Below, in pieces: positions 1 to 9,404 of a DNA stretch of 64,000 nt (position 1 is its first letter; each line of letters opens with the position of its first letter). Made by a program: the position numbers and the translations under genes. Source of the stretch: Lasiosphaeria ovina (lineage: Eukaryota; Ascomycota; Sordariomycetes; Sordariales; Lasiosphaeriaceae); the NCBI GenBank assembly GCA_033439765.1, contig JAULSN010000002.1:4712001-4776000 (forward strand), in the 5' to 3' direction. Below the pieces are notes generated by a model. That model saw only the letters and a program-made list of their open reading frames with translations, was not told where the DNA came from and ran no database searches.

Positions 1-1403
1 CGCAGTGCATGATGGATCGCCATTCTAACTACTATCCGTCTCGGGTCATCGAGGGTTAAGCATGAGTATGCTAAGGCATCGGGATTTGCTGATACGTTGT
101 CGGCGACGACCAGTAGCTTCCCAACATGATACGAAGGGTGTGGACTTGAGGAGCTGGTTGCCATGGCGGAATCAATTTCCCTTTTGCTTTGATTAACGAG
201 TGCGTTCTCCTTAGTGCTGGCAAATAATGGCCGACAGCTGGTATAGATTAACGGAAAAAGAATTTGTTTTGGGGGTAAGTTGAAGAGGGAACATCGGCGG
301 GAAAAGGATTTCTGGGAATACGAGCTTTAAAAACAACTCAACTTGCAAGGCAGGATCCATTTGAAAAAGGTGGTTCTGCCTCTGCCTGCCCACGGCCCAT
401 TGTCTGCGTATGAGATTGGGCTGCATGGCCAACAGCCTGCTGATTCATGGCGGTGTGGGCGGCGCCGGCGGCCCATCCAGATGGAATCTTTCGTCGCTGC
501 AGAGGCCAGATCGGCTGCAGGGATAGGTAAACTGTCGTTTTGTTGACCTGTTTTCCCCGTGCCTTGCCTCATACGCGTACTGAAATCACCCCGATCACAA
601 CTCCGGTCATCAACGGACCCTAAGGCCCTAATACGCACCCGGGCTGAGTGTCTGGTCTGGCAGCAAGACATGTCCCAGGACCAGGTCGGCGCCTGGCGCT
701 CTCGGCCTCGGCCTCTCCCCACGGTGATGGGCTCCTGCCGGTTGACAAAGGGCGTAGGGGTGAGAGAACAAGCCCCAGTCGTCAACCCGACAGTTGAGTT
801 TACAGCCAAACTCTCGCCACCTGAAGTGCGATGCCATCCCCCGACTCTTCCTCAGTATTGTTTGATTTTCTGGCTGCCTGTGTGGCGTGTTCAAGGACCG
901 ATTTTCGGGCATCCAAGACGGCCGAAATCGTATTAACGCCCAATAATGCAGCACTCCTGGAACAACGATGAGAGCAGAGTTGAGAGGTTCGATAGTGATG
1001 TTGCTAATCTCGCAGTCCAAGCGAAGGCCAGGTTGAGTGCACTCATGGAGTCCTGTTGGTTAAATATTCGAGATTTATCTAACGTTACGGGGTAGTTAAC
1101 TAGGTATTTTTCAACGGGCGGCGAAGCATAAGTCGTATCCGGGTATACTATATACTTTTACCGACTAGTTATTTGAATAGAGCATCGAAGTGGTCGAAGG
1201 TAAGCTGTTTAGTTTTCCAGTGATCTTGGCCCACTGCTGCTGCCCAATGCAGAGCGGCTCAACAACGGTGGAGCGCTCATGTAGGAGGAACGTTGATCTC
1301 CCCGATCAGGAAGTAAGGAGATTCAAATGTGGGTTGGACGAGGTACTAGTTCTAACAGAAGCGGCGAAAACCACCCCGAAGTTTGGCGGGACGAATGCTG
1401 CTA
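1..1403. other. Gene-free left flank of the transposon
   Basis: I see no supported gene here. The longest open frames on either strand lack recognisable motifs, splice-consistent extensions or coding-like composition, and they overlap each other on opposite strands. The segment directly abuts the left terminal inverted repeat of the Fot1/pogo element. Confidence 0.5.
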
Positions 1404-1447
1404 ACGTATTTCCCTGTCATCCTGGCCACCCTGGCATTCTGGCCACA
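1404..1447 (+). repeat. Left terminal inverted repeat of the Fot1/pogo element
   Basis: This 44-bp sequence starts ACGTATTTCC directly after a TA dinucleotide. It matches the reverse complement of 3471-3514 at about 40 of 44 positions. Three of the four differences are C/T transitions, and the fourth is the innermost base. Confidence 0.93.
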
Positions 1448-1690
1448 TCTGGAATAGTCTCCCCACTGTGGCTTCAAGGAAAGAAGAAAAGAAATACCAC
1501 GGCAACAAAACAACAACAACAACATCACAACATTCTCCAATTTGACTATCTCAGACCTCATTGGCATCACCAGCTTCAGAGGAATTAAACAATATCTTTT
1601 TTTTTGCGTTACGATACCGACTTTTCGTCAAGAAACGCAAGATTCGGAATTTATCCAGATCTGAGACCGTCTACACCTACCATCACACCA

Positions 1691-3349
1691 ATGGAGCCCC
1701 CACCGCAGCCGAACCAGCGTACAGCGAGCGTACGGTAGATAACTGCACCCCCTAAACGCCGTCAAGCCAAAGCCTAGCGAATCCCACGCCCCTCAGACCC
1801 TACTAAAGAAGACCGACTCGTACAAGCTATCGAGGCGCTCCATAACGGCAATTTCGAATCCATCCGAGCCGCTGTAAAGTTCTATAAAGTTACTCGGAGT
1901 ACTATGATGAATAGACTTGCTGGTATGGAAGACCTGAAGTCCTCACGATAAGCCTAATAACGGTTATTGCCGGTGGAGGAGAATATACTAGTCGATACGG
2001 TGTACTAGCTAGATGCTTGGGGCTGGCTAATAACGGTTGCTATAATAAATAGCCTGGCTAAGTTATTGCTTTAGGCGAAAGGAGATATATTACTACTCGG
2101 CCATAACTGGTATCTGGCCTTCTTACGCCGTCATCCTGAGCTCTAGGTGCGCCGAAGCCGGGCGATGGATCAAACCCGCCGTGATGCGATTGACGAGAAG
2201 ACCATCAAGTACTGGTTTGACCTGTTTAATACGACCCGGTTAGCCTATAATATCGCTAACGACGATATTTATAATATGGATGAGAAAGGGTATATAAAAG
2301 GGGTCGGGGATAAGACTAAGGTTATCGTTCTAGTTGATGAGCTTAAGGCTTTCTCCGTATAACCAGGCAATCGCGAATGGGTCTTAGTTATCGAGTGTAT
2401 CTCCGCGAATAACTTCCTCCTTCCCCCCTTTATCATTTTCGAGGGTATGAGAATTCTTTATAGTTGGACTAACGATACTATCGACAAGTCCTTCAAGATC
2501 CGCTGCTCCCCTAAAGGCTGGACCGACCGAGCGATCGCCCTAGAATGGCTTTATTACTTTAATAAATATACTAGCGGCCGTTCTCGTGGAGAATATCGAC
2601 TTCTTATACTAGATGGTTACTCTAGCTATGTGTCGATCGAATTTATGAGGTTTTGTAAGGAGAGGAAGATCGTACCGTTATGCCTGCCCCCATACGCCAT
2701 ACACTGGCTGCAGCCCCTGGATGTAGGGGTATTTGGTCCCCTGGCTAAGCGGTATAGAGCGATGGTCAGCGAATACGCTTTGTTCGGCTCCATTCGTATC
2801 TCTAACCTCCAATTCCTCCGTATCTACTAGAAGGCTAGATAGGAGATCTCCTACAACATCCCCAGTGCTTGGAGAGGTGCTGGGCTAGTTCCTCTTGATC
2901 CAGGGAAGGTTCTGGTAAGGATTCAGTACCAGTAGGTCCCTGAAGCTATTACCGCGCGGTCAGTTACTGCACCGGCATTGCAGGAGGAGATCAAGAATGT
3001 AGTGGCTACTCTTATTACCGTGTGCCCAACTCCCTACCGGCCAGCTGTTACCTTCCTCGAGCGCATCTCTATCCAAGCTATCTCCGAAGCCCTATTACGT
3101 GGAAAGCTTAATGAGGAGCTAGTTCAGAAGGGTAAGAACGCTAGAAGGAAGCTCTCGAAGAAGTGCCACGGCGAGGCGCGAGTACTGACCGTGGCTGAAT
3201 TGGAGTAGGCGAAGGAGGAGAGGCAGGTGAAGGAGGATCTCGAGGAGGCCGCAAAGCAAAGGAGAGCGGCACTCCGGGGTAAGATTGGGCTGGCCCAGTT
3301 GGTCTGGAAAGAGATGCCTGTTACGTATGACTATTTCCACTGCGAATAG
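1691..3349 (+). pseudogene. Fot1/pogo transposase pseudogene (HTH + DDE_1), many in-frame stops
   Basis: One reading frame runs from the ATG at 1691 to a terminal TAG at 3347-3349 (553 codons). In order it shows a psq-type helix-turn-helix (about 1811-1935, core EALHNGNFESIRAAVKFYKV), a CENP-B-like DNA-binding segment (about 1961-2215, with GHNWYLAFLRRHPEL), and the DDE_1 domain. All three catalytic aspartates seem to remain: in YNMDEKGY, LILDGYSSYV and LQPLDVGVFG. The frame is cut by 13 internal stops (for example 1736, 1775, 1949, 2006, 2072, 2144, 2360, 2828, 2933, 3206). All are TAG or TAA, none is TGA, and no frameshift is needed across 1.66 kb. That pattern fits C-to-T changes at CAG/CAA codons, as RIP produces. 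No functional protein is expected. Confidence 0.93.
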
Positions 3350-3470
3350 ACTCTCCACTGTCAATTCTACAGAACATTCTACCCAGGCAAAACATCTTCT
3401 GCTGGCTAGTTTTTGGTGTGGGTGGATGATGGAGGGGGGTGCAATTGGTGGCTTACGCTACACCGATTTA

Positions 3471-3514
3471 GGTGGCCAGGATGCCAGGGTGGCCAAAATG
3501 ACAGGGAAATACGT
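3471..3514 (-). repeat. Right terminal inverted repeat of the Fot1/pogo element
   Basis: This is the inverted partner of 1404-1447. It ends ...AATACGT and is followed by the TA target duplication at 3515-3516. The sequence just inside the TIRs is not otherwise repeated. Confidence 0.93.
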
Positions 3515-3516
3515 TA

Positions 3517-4504
3517 CTGTTACTGGGCTTCAACGCCCCACTCCCTGTTTTCCAGGCTCCCCGCCCACGGTGAACCAGAGTGTCGGGACGACGCTTGGAC
3601 CACATTGTTTTCATTTACACCCGTCTCTTCAAGCCGCGACTTCCTACGCACATTCGGGAAGGGACAGAAACATGGCATTTCCATTTGTTTTTGTTTTTGT
3701 TTTTGCAGACGGGTTGTACTGCATGTTGACGTCGAGTACCTAAGGTAATTCCATTTCCAATAATTATACAATACTGCCGTACTGCGCTACGGTAAGACCT
3801 GAGGCACCAGAAGGCGCCGCATGCGTTGCGTAACCCTGTCATTCTCCTCCTTATTCTCCCTTCTCTTCTGCCATCCAATCTCAGGTGAGCTTTGGCCTTT
3901 ACATATTTGACGAAGCTGTTCTTGAACATTGAACAGCCCGGGATGCCTACCATTTCTCCTTTTCCTTCCCCCAAAACCCCGGGATTCGCTGAAATAGGTT
4001 GGGGGACCCGCACCTTCCTCTTTCCCGTCCACCTTTGCCTTTCGAGGTTTTTGGTAATTACCACGCCTGGCTTGTGCCCGCGATTTCCATTCTTTCCTTT
4101 CCGGCATTTTCCAGTACCGCGGCCCTAGCCGGCCGAGAAGCCTCTCCGCATTTAATTTCAATTTCGGCAGTCCCTCGCTCCCGCAATCTCGACCCCGACA
4201 TCCTACAGGAAACGCAGCACGGAATTCATCGGCGCCCAGCAACTTTGCTAGGCAAAGTCATAGGCTTGGTAAGGTCTCGGCGACGTTTGTGACTGCCGTT
4301 ATTTTAGATCGGCGTTGCAGGGATCATCGATTGCAGAGCTAGAACGGACCATGATATCTCTTCCCATTCTTTCACCTTTCCTTTCGCAATTCCTATCTTG
4401 ATGTCGCAAAAGGCGGCCATCTTCGAACTCTCAGGTGGTGTTTAACACCGCCGACGGAAAAACAACCAGACTATCAGCCGCCCTCGAAGTAGGCCGCAGC
4501 GAAA
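3517..4504. other. Intergenic region between transposon and the 4.5-kb gene
   Basis: There is no supported gene. Several overlapping open frames occur on both strands, but none has motifs or a splice-consistent context. The last few hundred bases must contain the promoter and leader of the gene starting at 4505. A short TTTTTG-repeat tract lies near 3680-3700. Confidence 0.4.
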
Positions 4505-5815
4505 ATGGCTCATCCCAAGTTTGCCGGCAAATATTCCTCGAGACCAGCCCTCGCTGAACGGGATGAGCACGATGGTTGCCAGGTCTGGGCATGTTTCAGC
4601 GAGACAACTAAATTGGGCATTATGCTCGTTGTTATTTTTGTCTCGGCAGCGCTGGTATATGCATACTGGCGTCTTCGCGTCAGAGCCAAGGTTAGAATTC
4701 ACTACGACGAGGATGAAGCAGTTGGCAGGGTCTCCCCATCGGATATTCCCCTCAGAAGGCGCCGAAATTCCGGACTGGTCGGAGGGCGAAGGAGCGCGAG
4801 TATCCGGCGCCCTGGTCCCATTAACTATTCCACTTCTGTTCCAGCACCTCCTCCCCAACGGCCACTGCCATTTCCCCAGCTACCGCTACCACAACAGGCC
4901 TTCTGGAACGTCCCTTATTTGGCTGTTCCTCCACCACTTGTCCATCCAGCCGCACCTCCCATGGCTCCACCTCCCATGGCTCCACCTCAAATGGCTGTAC
5001 CTCACATGGCTGGACCTCACCTGGCCGCTCCTCACATGGCTGTACCTCACATGGCTGTACCTCACCCGGCCGTACCTCCTCCAGGTGTGAATAGGCCCCC
5101 AGCGCCCGTCTTTCCGGGACATCCACCTTTCGCGCCAGCATCAAATACTGGACAGATGCCAGCAGCTTTTCATCCCGGCCACCCTCCTGGAGGCCATTAT
5201 CCGGGATATCCAGCGGCTGTTCCCGGCTCCTATTCGGTCTATTGCAATCACCTTCCACCATTCCAAGCTCCTCCTACGTGCGACAATAGTGGCCACCCGC
5301 TATTCAAAGGCAGAGAGAGCAATACTTCATCTCAACCAACCATTCTGTCAGACCAACGGGGACGGGAGGATCATAATTTCTCGTCTGTCTTGAGACACCC
5401 ATCTGCCGGCCGCGCAGAGACAGTACACGACTCGGCGTCTTCGCTTGAGGGAAGGGACTCTCCACCTCCAGCACCGTCCTCGCCCCATTTTTCAGAGCCT
5501 CAGTCACCCTCACCAACACCATCTGAAGCGAGTGGTCCGAGACGCCCTAGTGGCCAAAGGGAATGGCGAAGGTTTCTGAGAAAACAGCATCGAGAGCCAC
5601 GGGGCCTACGAGATCAATCCCGGTCAGATTATTCTCGCAGCCAGAGCTTGCCAGCACATGATGCATCATACTCGAATACACTTCAGGGATCCCGTACTTC
5701 GAGTATGGATGTGGCGATTCATGGTGAGGTCGACTCTCATGTCGCCCCTAATGTTTCGCAAAAGAAACCCAACCTAGTGAGTCGCATGTTCAAGCGTTAC
5801 CGCCATATCAGCTAG
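4505..5815 (+). CDS. Proline-rich single-pass membrane protein, hypothetical
   Basis: This is an uninterrupted 436-residue frame from the ATG at 4505; I do not recognise a named family. Residues 1-36 are polar. Residues about 37-56 (GIMLVVIFVSAALVYAYW region) form one hydrophobic membrane span, followed by a basic stretch (RRRRNSGLVGGRRS) that suggests a cytosolic tail by the positive-inside rule. The tail is Pro/Ala/Met/His-rich, with an 8-copy pentapeptide repeat (M-A-V-P-H and variants) encoded by a perfect 15-bp period at 4961-5080. It is then Ser/Pro/Arg-rich and probably disordered. The frame stays open after the TAG at 5813-5815 up to 6097. Either the protein ends at 436 residues or a 39-nt intron (5777-5815, GTGAGT...CTAG) joins on about 93 more. 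No enzyme motif is visible; an adaptor or anchoring role would be a guess. Confidence 0.7.
   Translation: MAHPKFAGKYSSRPALAERDEHDGCQVWACFSETTKLGIMLVVIFVSAALVYAYWRLRVRAKVRIHYDEDEAVGRVSPSDIPLRRRRNSGLVGGRRSASIRRPGPINYSTSVPAPPPQRPLPFPQLPLPQQAFWNVPYLAVPPPLVHPAAPPMAPPPMAPPQMAVPHMAGPHLAAPHMAVPHMAVPHPAVPPPGVNRPPAPVFPGHPPFAPASNTGQMPAAFHPGHPPGGHYPGYPAAVPGSYSVYCNHLPPFQAPPTCDNSGHPLFKGRESNTSSQPTILSDQRGREDHNFSSVLRHPSAGRAETVHDSASSLEGRDSPPPAPSSPHFSEPQSPSPTPSEASGPRRPSGQREWRRFLRKQHREPRGLRDQSRSDYSRSQSLPAHDASYSNTLQGSRTSSMDVAIHGEVDSHVAPNVSQKKPNLVSRMFKRYRHIS
4961..5080 (+). repeat. 15-bp tandem repeat inside the proline-rich gene
   Basis: Eight consecutive 15-bp units of the type ATGGCTGTACCTCAC (variants GCTCCA, CCCGGCCGT) encode M-A-x-P-x pentapeptides. 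The repeat is in frame and has an imperfect partial unit just upstream. Copy number is probably variable between strains. Confidence 0.9.
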
Positions 5816-6097
5816 GAGTCTCAAGATATCGAGAGACACTCCGTGAGTCAGACAATGGAAGGCGGCTTCACGGAAGCACACACAAAGCACCAGAGCGACA
5901 CGAAAAAGGCCGCTGTAGATTCCCATCTACGATTAACCCTAGGTACCAGTCTGGATACCGCTCCAGGTACACGTTTACCAGAAGCAGGAGAGTTTCTGAG
6001 CGAAATTGGGCAGGACTTGAAACCCGAGGACAGTTTACTCCAGCAGTTCCAAACTCCACCTGGCTCCAACGGTAGCTACCCACAGACATCTTCCTAG
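5816..6097 (+). other. Open frame continuing after the stop of the 4505 gene
   Basis: In the same frame as the preceding gene, 93 sense codons follow the TAG at 5813-5815 before the next stop (TAG 6095-6097). The peptide is polar and Glu/Gln/Ser/Thr-rich (for example SEIGQDLKPEDSLLQQF), with composition like a protein tail rather than random sequence. It could be a spliced last exon, a readthrough extension, or 3' UTR that is open by chance. Confidence 0.35.
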
Positions 6098-6809
6098 TCG
6101 GGCTCCTCAAGAAGCTCCCCAAGAAGCGTTATGAGACGCCAGCAAAAATAAAGAACAGTAACTACTTAACCTCTAGATCAGGCCCACCTTTGTCTTTGCC
6201 TACCAGGACGATACGAACGAACTTTGAGGCTGTTTCCGTATGGACACACATAGCATTGCGATGCGAATCCTCCAATCCGATATACATGTCCCAGGGGTGA
6301 AAGGAGCATGTGCTGTTTTCTCAACGGGTTGGGATATGCTGATATGATCCCGTTAGGGAAATCGGATCTGCCTCGATCCTAATATGTCTCCTCAGAAAAG
6401 GAGGTGAGTAGTCGCATCTGGCCCCAAAGGAGGAAGTAGCCAACATTTACTTTGCATTGTTTTGTGGTTCTTTAGGTCTTGCGTGTTACTGAAACAAGTG
6501 TCTCTCAGAATGGGACAGGATATGGTAAGGTAATAGTTGGGGAATACGTCTACCTAAGCCACTAGGCGTTATGTCGGGAGGATATATGGAGGACAGGCTT
6601 GAGCCTCGTCAATGGATTTGACTTTCTACTTGTACATGGGTGTGCTATTCGCCATATGTTTCCCCGTAATTTGGAGTTTTGTTTTCTCTTATGGTGTCCC
6701 CCCTCCTTTCTATTTGTTTTATCCGTCTCTCCGGCTCTCCTTGCTTACTACTCGTTCTTCAAGCGGCTGCGTAGAAGAGTTGCTGATCATCCCATATCCA
6801 TCTTGGTCT
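6098..6809. other. Intergenic region between convergent genes
   Basis: This 0.7-kb stretch separates the 3' ends of the convergent genes at 4505 (plus) and 7808 (minus). It should hold both 3' UTRs. No coding or RNA feature is evident. Confidence 0.5.
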
Positions 6810-7808
6810 CTACATGTTACTGCCTGCCACCCCCAACGAAGACGAGGACGAGCCCCCACTGCCGCCGCCAAACAGGATCCTTGCCCCGGCCGCATTAACA
6901 CAGGTGCCCGCGCCAGTCCTCGATCGCACGCACTTGCCTGTCCCGCAGCAGCTCCCCACCAGGCACCGGAAACCCGGCTGCGAGTTGCAGTCACTGTTGA
7001 ACGTGCAGTTGTCCTCGGCCGCGCACAAGTTGTTCTCGAAGCAGAAGCCCTGCCCGTCCGCGTCCACCCCGCACGCGCAGTTGCCCAGCCGGCTGCCCGC
7101 GCACGACGTCGACACGTAGCTGCCGCACGCGCCGCCGCCGCGGCAGGGACTGCCGCTGGCTGTCGGGGCGGTGGAGATGGTGGTGGGATTCGACCGGATG
7201 GATGTGGCGAGGGCTGATGATATTGGGGATGATGATGGTGACAGCGACGATGACACTGCTCCTGCACTTACCGTCGGCGTTGCCGTGACTTTCACTGTGA
7301 AGGCTGCGGTTGACACCACCCTGACCGCAGTTGCGGTGACTGTGGTGACGGCGCACCTGGGCGAGGTGGCGGGTACGGTGATGCCTGAGAGAGCAAGGCT
7401 GGTGGAGCTGATATCGTTCTCCGTGCTGCTGCTGCTGCTGCTGCTGCTTAGCAACAAGGGCACGTGAAGGATTGGGGGAATAGGCAAAGCGGAAGACGGG
7501 ATCGGATCATCAGAGCCGCTGCTGGCCACCGGCTTGGAGTCGGAGCTGGGGATCCGGGCTGTGATTTTGACCGTGATGGTTGTGGTGCTGCGTGGGAAGA
7601 CGAGTTAGTTGATAAGAGGGTCAAGATGTATAGGGAGAAAAACAACAAACATTGGGCTGGGCGTGAGTGTGGTGGTCAAAGTGCCCAGGCAAATTGGGTC
7701 AACAGTTGCGTCTGTGACGGCGCGAAGAGCATATCTCCCCCCTCGACGGCCTTCTAGTAGTCCCAAGGCAGCAGGTATGAATGCTGAGCCTAGCAAGAGG
7801 AACTTCAT
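6810..7808 (-). CDS. Secreted cysteine-rich protein with Ser/Thr-rich linker
   Basis: Two exons on the minus strand: 7808-7651 and 7587-6810, with a 63-nt intron (7588-7650, donor GTTTGT, branch CTAAC, acceptor CGCAG). The first exon starts with a classic signal peptide (MKFLLLGSAFIPAALG) and carries a basic segment EGRRGGR, possibly a processing site. About 130 Ser/Thr/Val-rich residues follow, suited to O-glycosylation. A compact domain of about 80 residues then holds 14 cysteines, including CACGVDADGQGFCFE, NCTFNSDC and CCGTGKC, and a Gly/Ser-rich tail ends the protein. The total is about 311 residues. Even cysteine number and spacing suggest a disulphide-rich extracellular fold. I do not recognise a named family, and no GPI-type hydrophobic tail is seen. 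It is probably secreted or wall-associated; an effector or adhesion role would be inference only. Confidence 0.72.
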
Positions 7809-9404
7809 AGTGTAAGTATAGGGGGTTTCTCCTTTTTTCTCCTATATAGATGGCTGTGCCCTGCTGGTCTGAGCGGTTCGAAAATGGGGTGGGTAGGAAC
7901 AGCCCTTTATAGACAGTTAGGTCCACGTCCTTTCGATATGCAGAGCACAATGCTACACGACTGAGACGGGTGTCTCGCCCCTTGGATCAGGATTACGCTC
8001 CAACTCCATGTAAACAACCAGACATGTTCATCCTAGTCAAGGACGATGTCTTGTCGTGCCGCTGGAACACAGGGACCCCCATAGGTCGACCCCGGGCAAA
8101 TGCTCGAGAGAACTCTGAACTCTGGCTGAACCTATCTCGTATGCGGGGGACTTTAGGTAAGAAGTGATAACGCCAATATTGTCTCTCTCTTAGGACTTGG
8201 TAGAAATCATGCTGCATGCCCTGGGATCTGGAGGGGGGCACACACTCCAGACCGTCCTCCATATGGGAACCCAAGACTTCAGAGCAGGGTCTTGCGTTAA
8301 AACCCGAAACCCTAGAGGCGACGTCGTGTTCTGGACTTTCGGCCGAGAATAACTTCTTCAAGCCGAGTGGCGCCCCCGAGACTCAATGTCTGGGGATATA
8401 TACCTAAGGTGCCTACCTGTGTTAGAAGTTGATTCAGATCCTGCGCAAAATGGCTTGCTGGTGCACCAAACTCTCTGCCATGAACCTGTTTACCCCTAAG
8501 GAAGAGTCCTCATGGATGAGCAGCCAGGCACCTTTTTTCCTACAACAACGTAAAAGAGTTTCACAAATGTTGACAACCTGGCGGACAGGATCGGCCAAAA
8601 GGTTCGAACCTTCTAAATCACAATCTAGGTAGCCTTCAGCGGCATGGCTCTAGGCACCGCATCGCAGATAGGGTCGTTTCTAGGGGCGGTTCAAGCTAAG
8701 TCTTGTTGGTTTCGATCCTAGTGCCTAAGGTAGATCTAAGCAAACTGGTGAGAAGAATTCTGAATGTCTCTGGTGCCTTCCGCTTTGGCCAGGACTCTGA
8801 AGAAAGTGTGACCCCAACAGGTGAACATGAGTGCATGTGCCCCGTACAGTGTGTATCGAATGCGTCCCGCACAGGCGGATACTGTAACCCTCACTTATGT
8901 AAGTTTGCCGGCTGGCCTGTGCGCCTCTCGCGTCGTCATTTTCGGACGTTGGAGAGAGCTAGGTTGTGCCGCGCCCGCAACCTGCCCTGCCTGCAATAAG
9001 CTTGACCCACCCAGAACCACCACACCTCCGAAGACAACTTCAGCAACAGCCCAAGCAGTATTCCCAATAAACCAGGGCGCCCGTGGGAGACGACGCAATT
9101 GCGCATACCCGGAAATATAAAGCCCTAGATTGCCTCCAAGCGGTTTCCCACACCGCAGATGCCTGCGTAGTTCAGTGTCTCGATACCGTTCCCGCTCTGC
9201 CATCCGCTACCTGTCGCTAACCCCACGATTGCCAGTGCCGCCCCGCCGAGCCTGGTTCACGGGTGCCTTCACTTCCACGTTTGAACAGAACAATCCAGCG
9301 CCTCTGCGCCTGCGCTAGCTCCTTCACCACGCCCTCACCTGGCCCTCACCTGCAGCTCTCTTTGTTTGCTACGTGATTGATTTGTGACAAACGAGCCGCC
9401 CAAA
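7809..9404. other. Intergenic region, divergent promoters
   Basis: These 1.6 kb lie between the starts of the cysteine-rich gene (minus, 7808) and SNX41 (plus, 9405), so they contain both promoters. The short open frames inside (for example around 8703-9000) have no motif support. I see no tRNA or repeat. Confidence 0.5.

Larger units (their letters stand above)
1404..3514 (+). mobile_element. Fot1/pogo-class DNA transposon, degenerate copy
   Basis: A 2,111-bp element is bounded by 44-bp terminal inverted repeats (1404-1447 and 3471-3514) that begin ACGTATTTCC. It is flanked by the dinucleotide TA (1402-1403 and 3515-3516), the target duplication typical of the Tc1/mariner/pogo superfamily. 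It encloses one transposase reading frame (1691-3349) with a helix-turn-helix N-terminus and a DDE_1 catalytic domain. Overall length, TIR length and gene order are what is known for Fot1-like elements of filamentous fungi. The transposase is full of stop codons, so the copy is dead on its own. In principle it could still be moved in trans by a related transposase, because both ends are well preserved. Confidence 0.93.

Noticed and set aside
3615..4242. Overlapping minus-strand frames near 3.6-4.2 kb
   Set aside because: Arg/Lys/Gly-rich peptides without motif, mutually overlapping in different frames, with no splice-consistent model.
8590..8720. GGTTCGAACC and GGTTTCGATCC sequences resembling tRNA B boxes
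   Set aside because: No matching A box, anticodon arm or acceptor stem at the proper distance.
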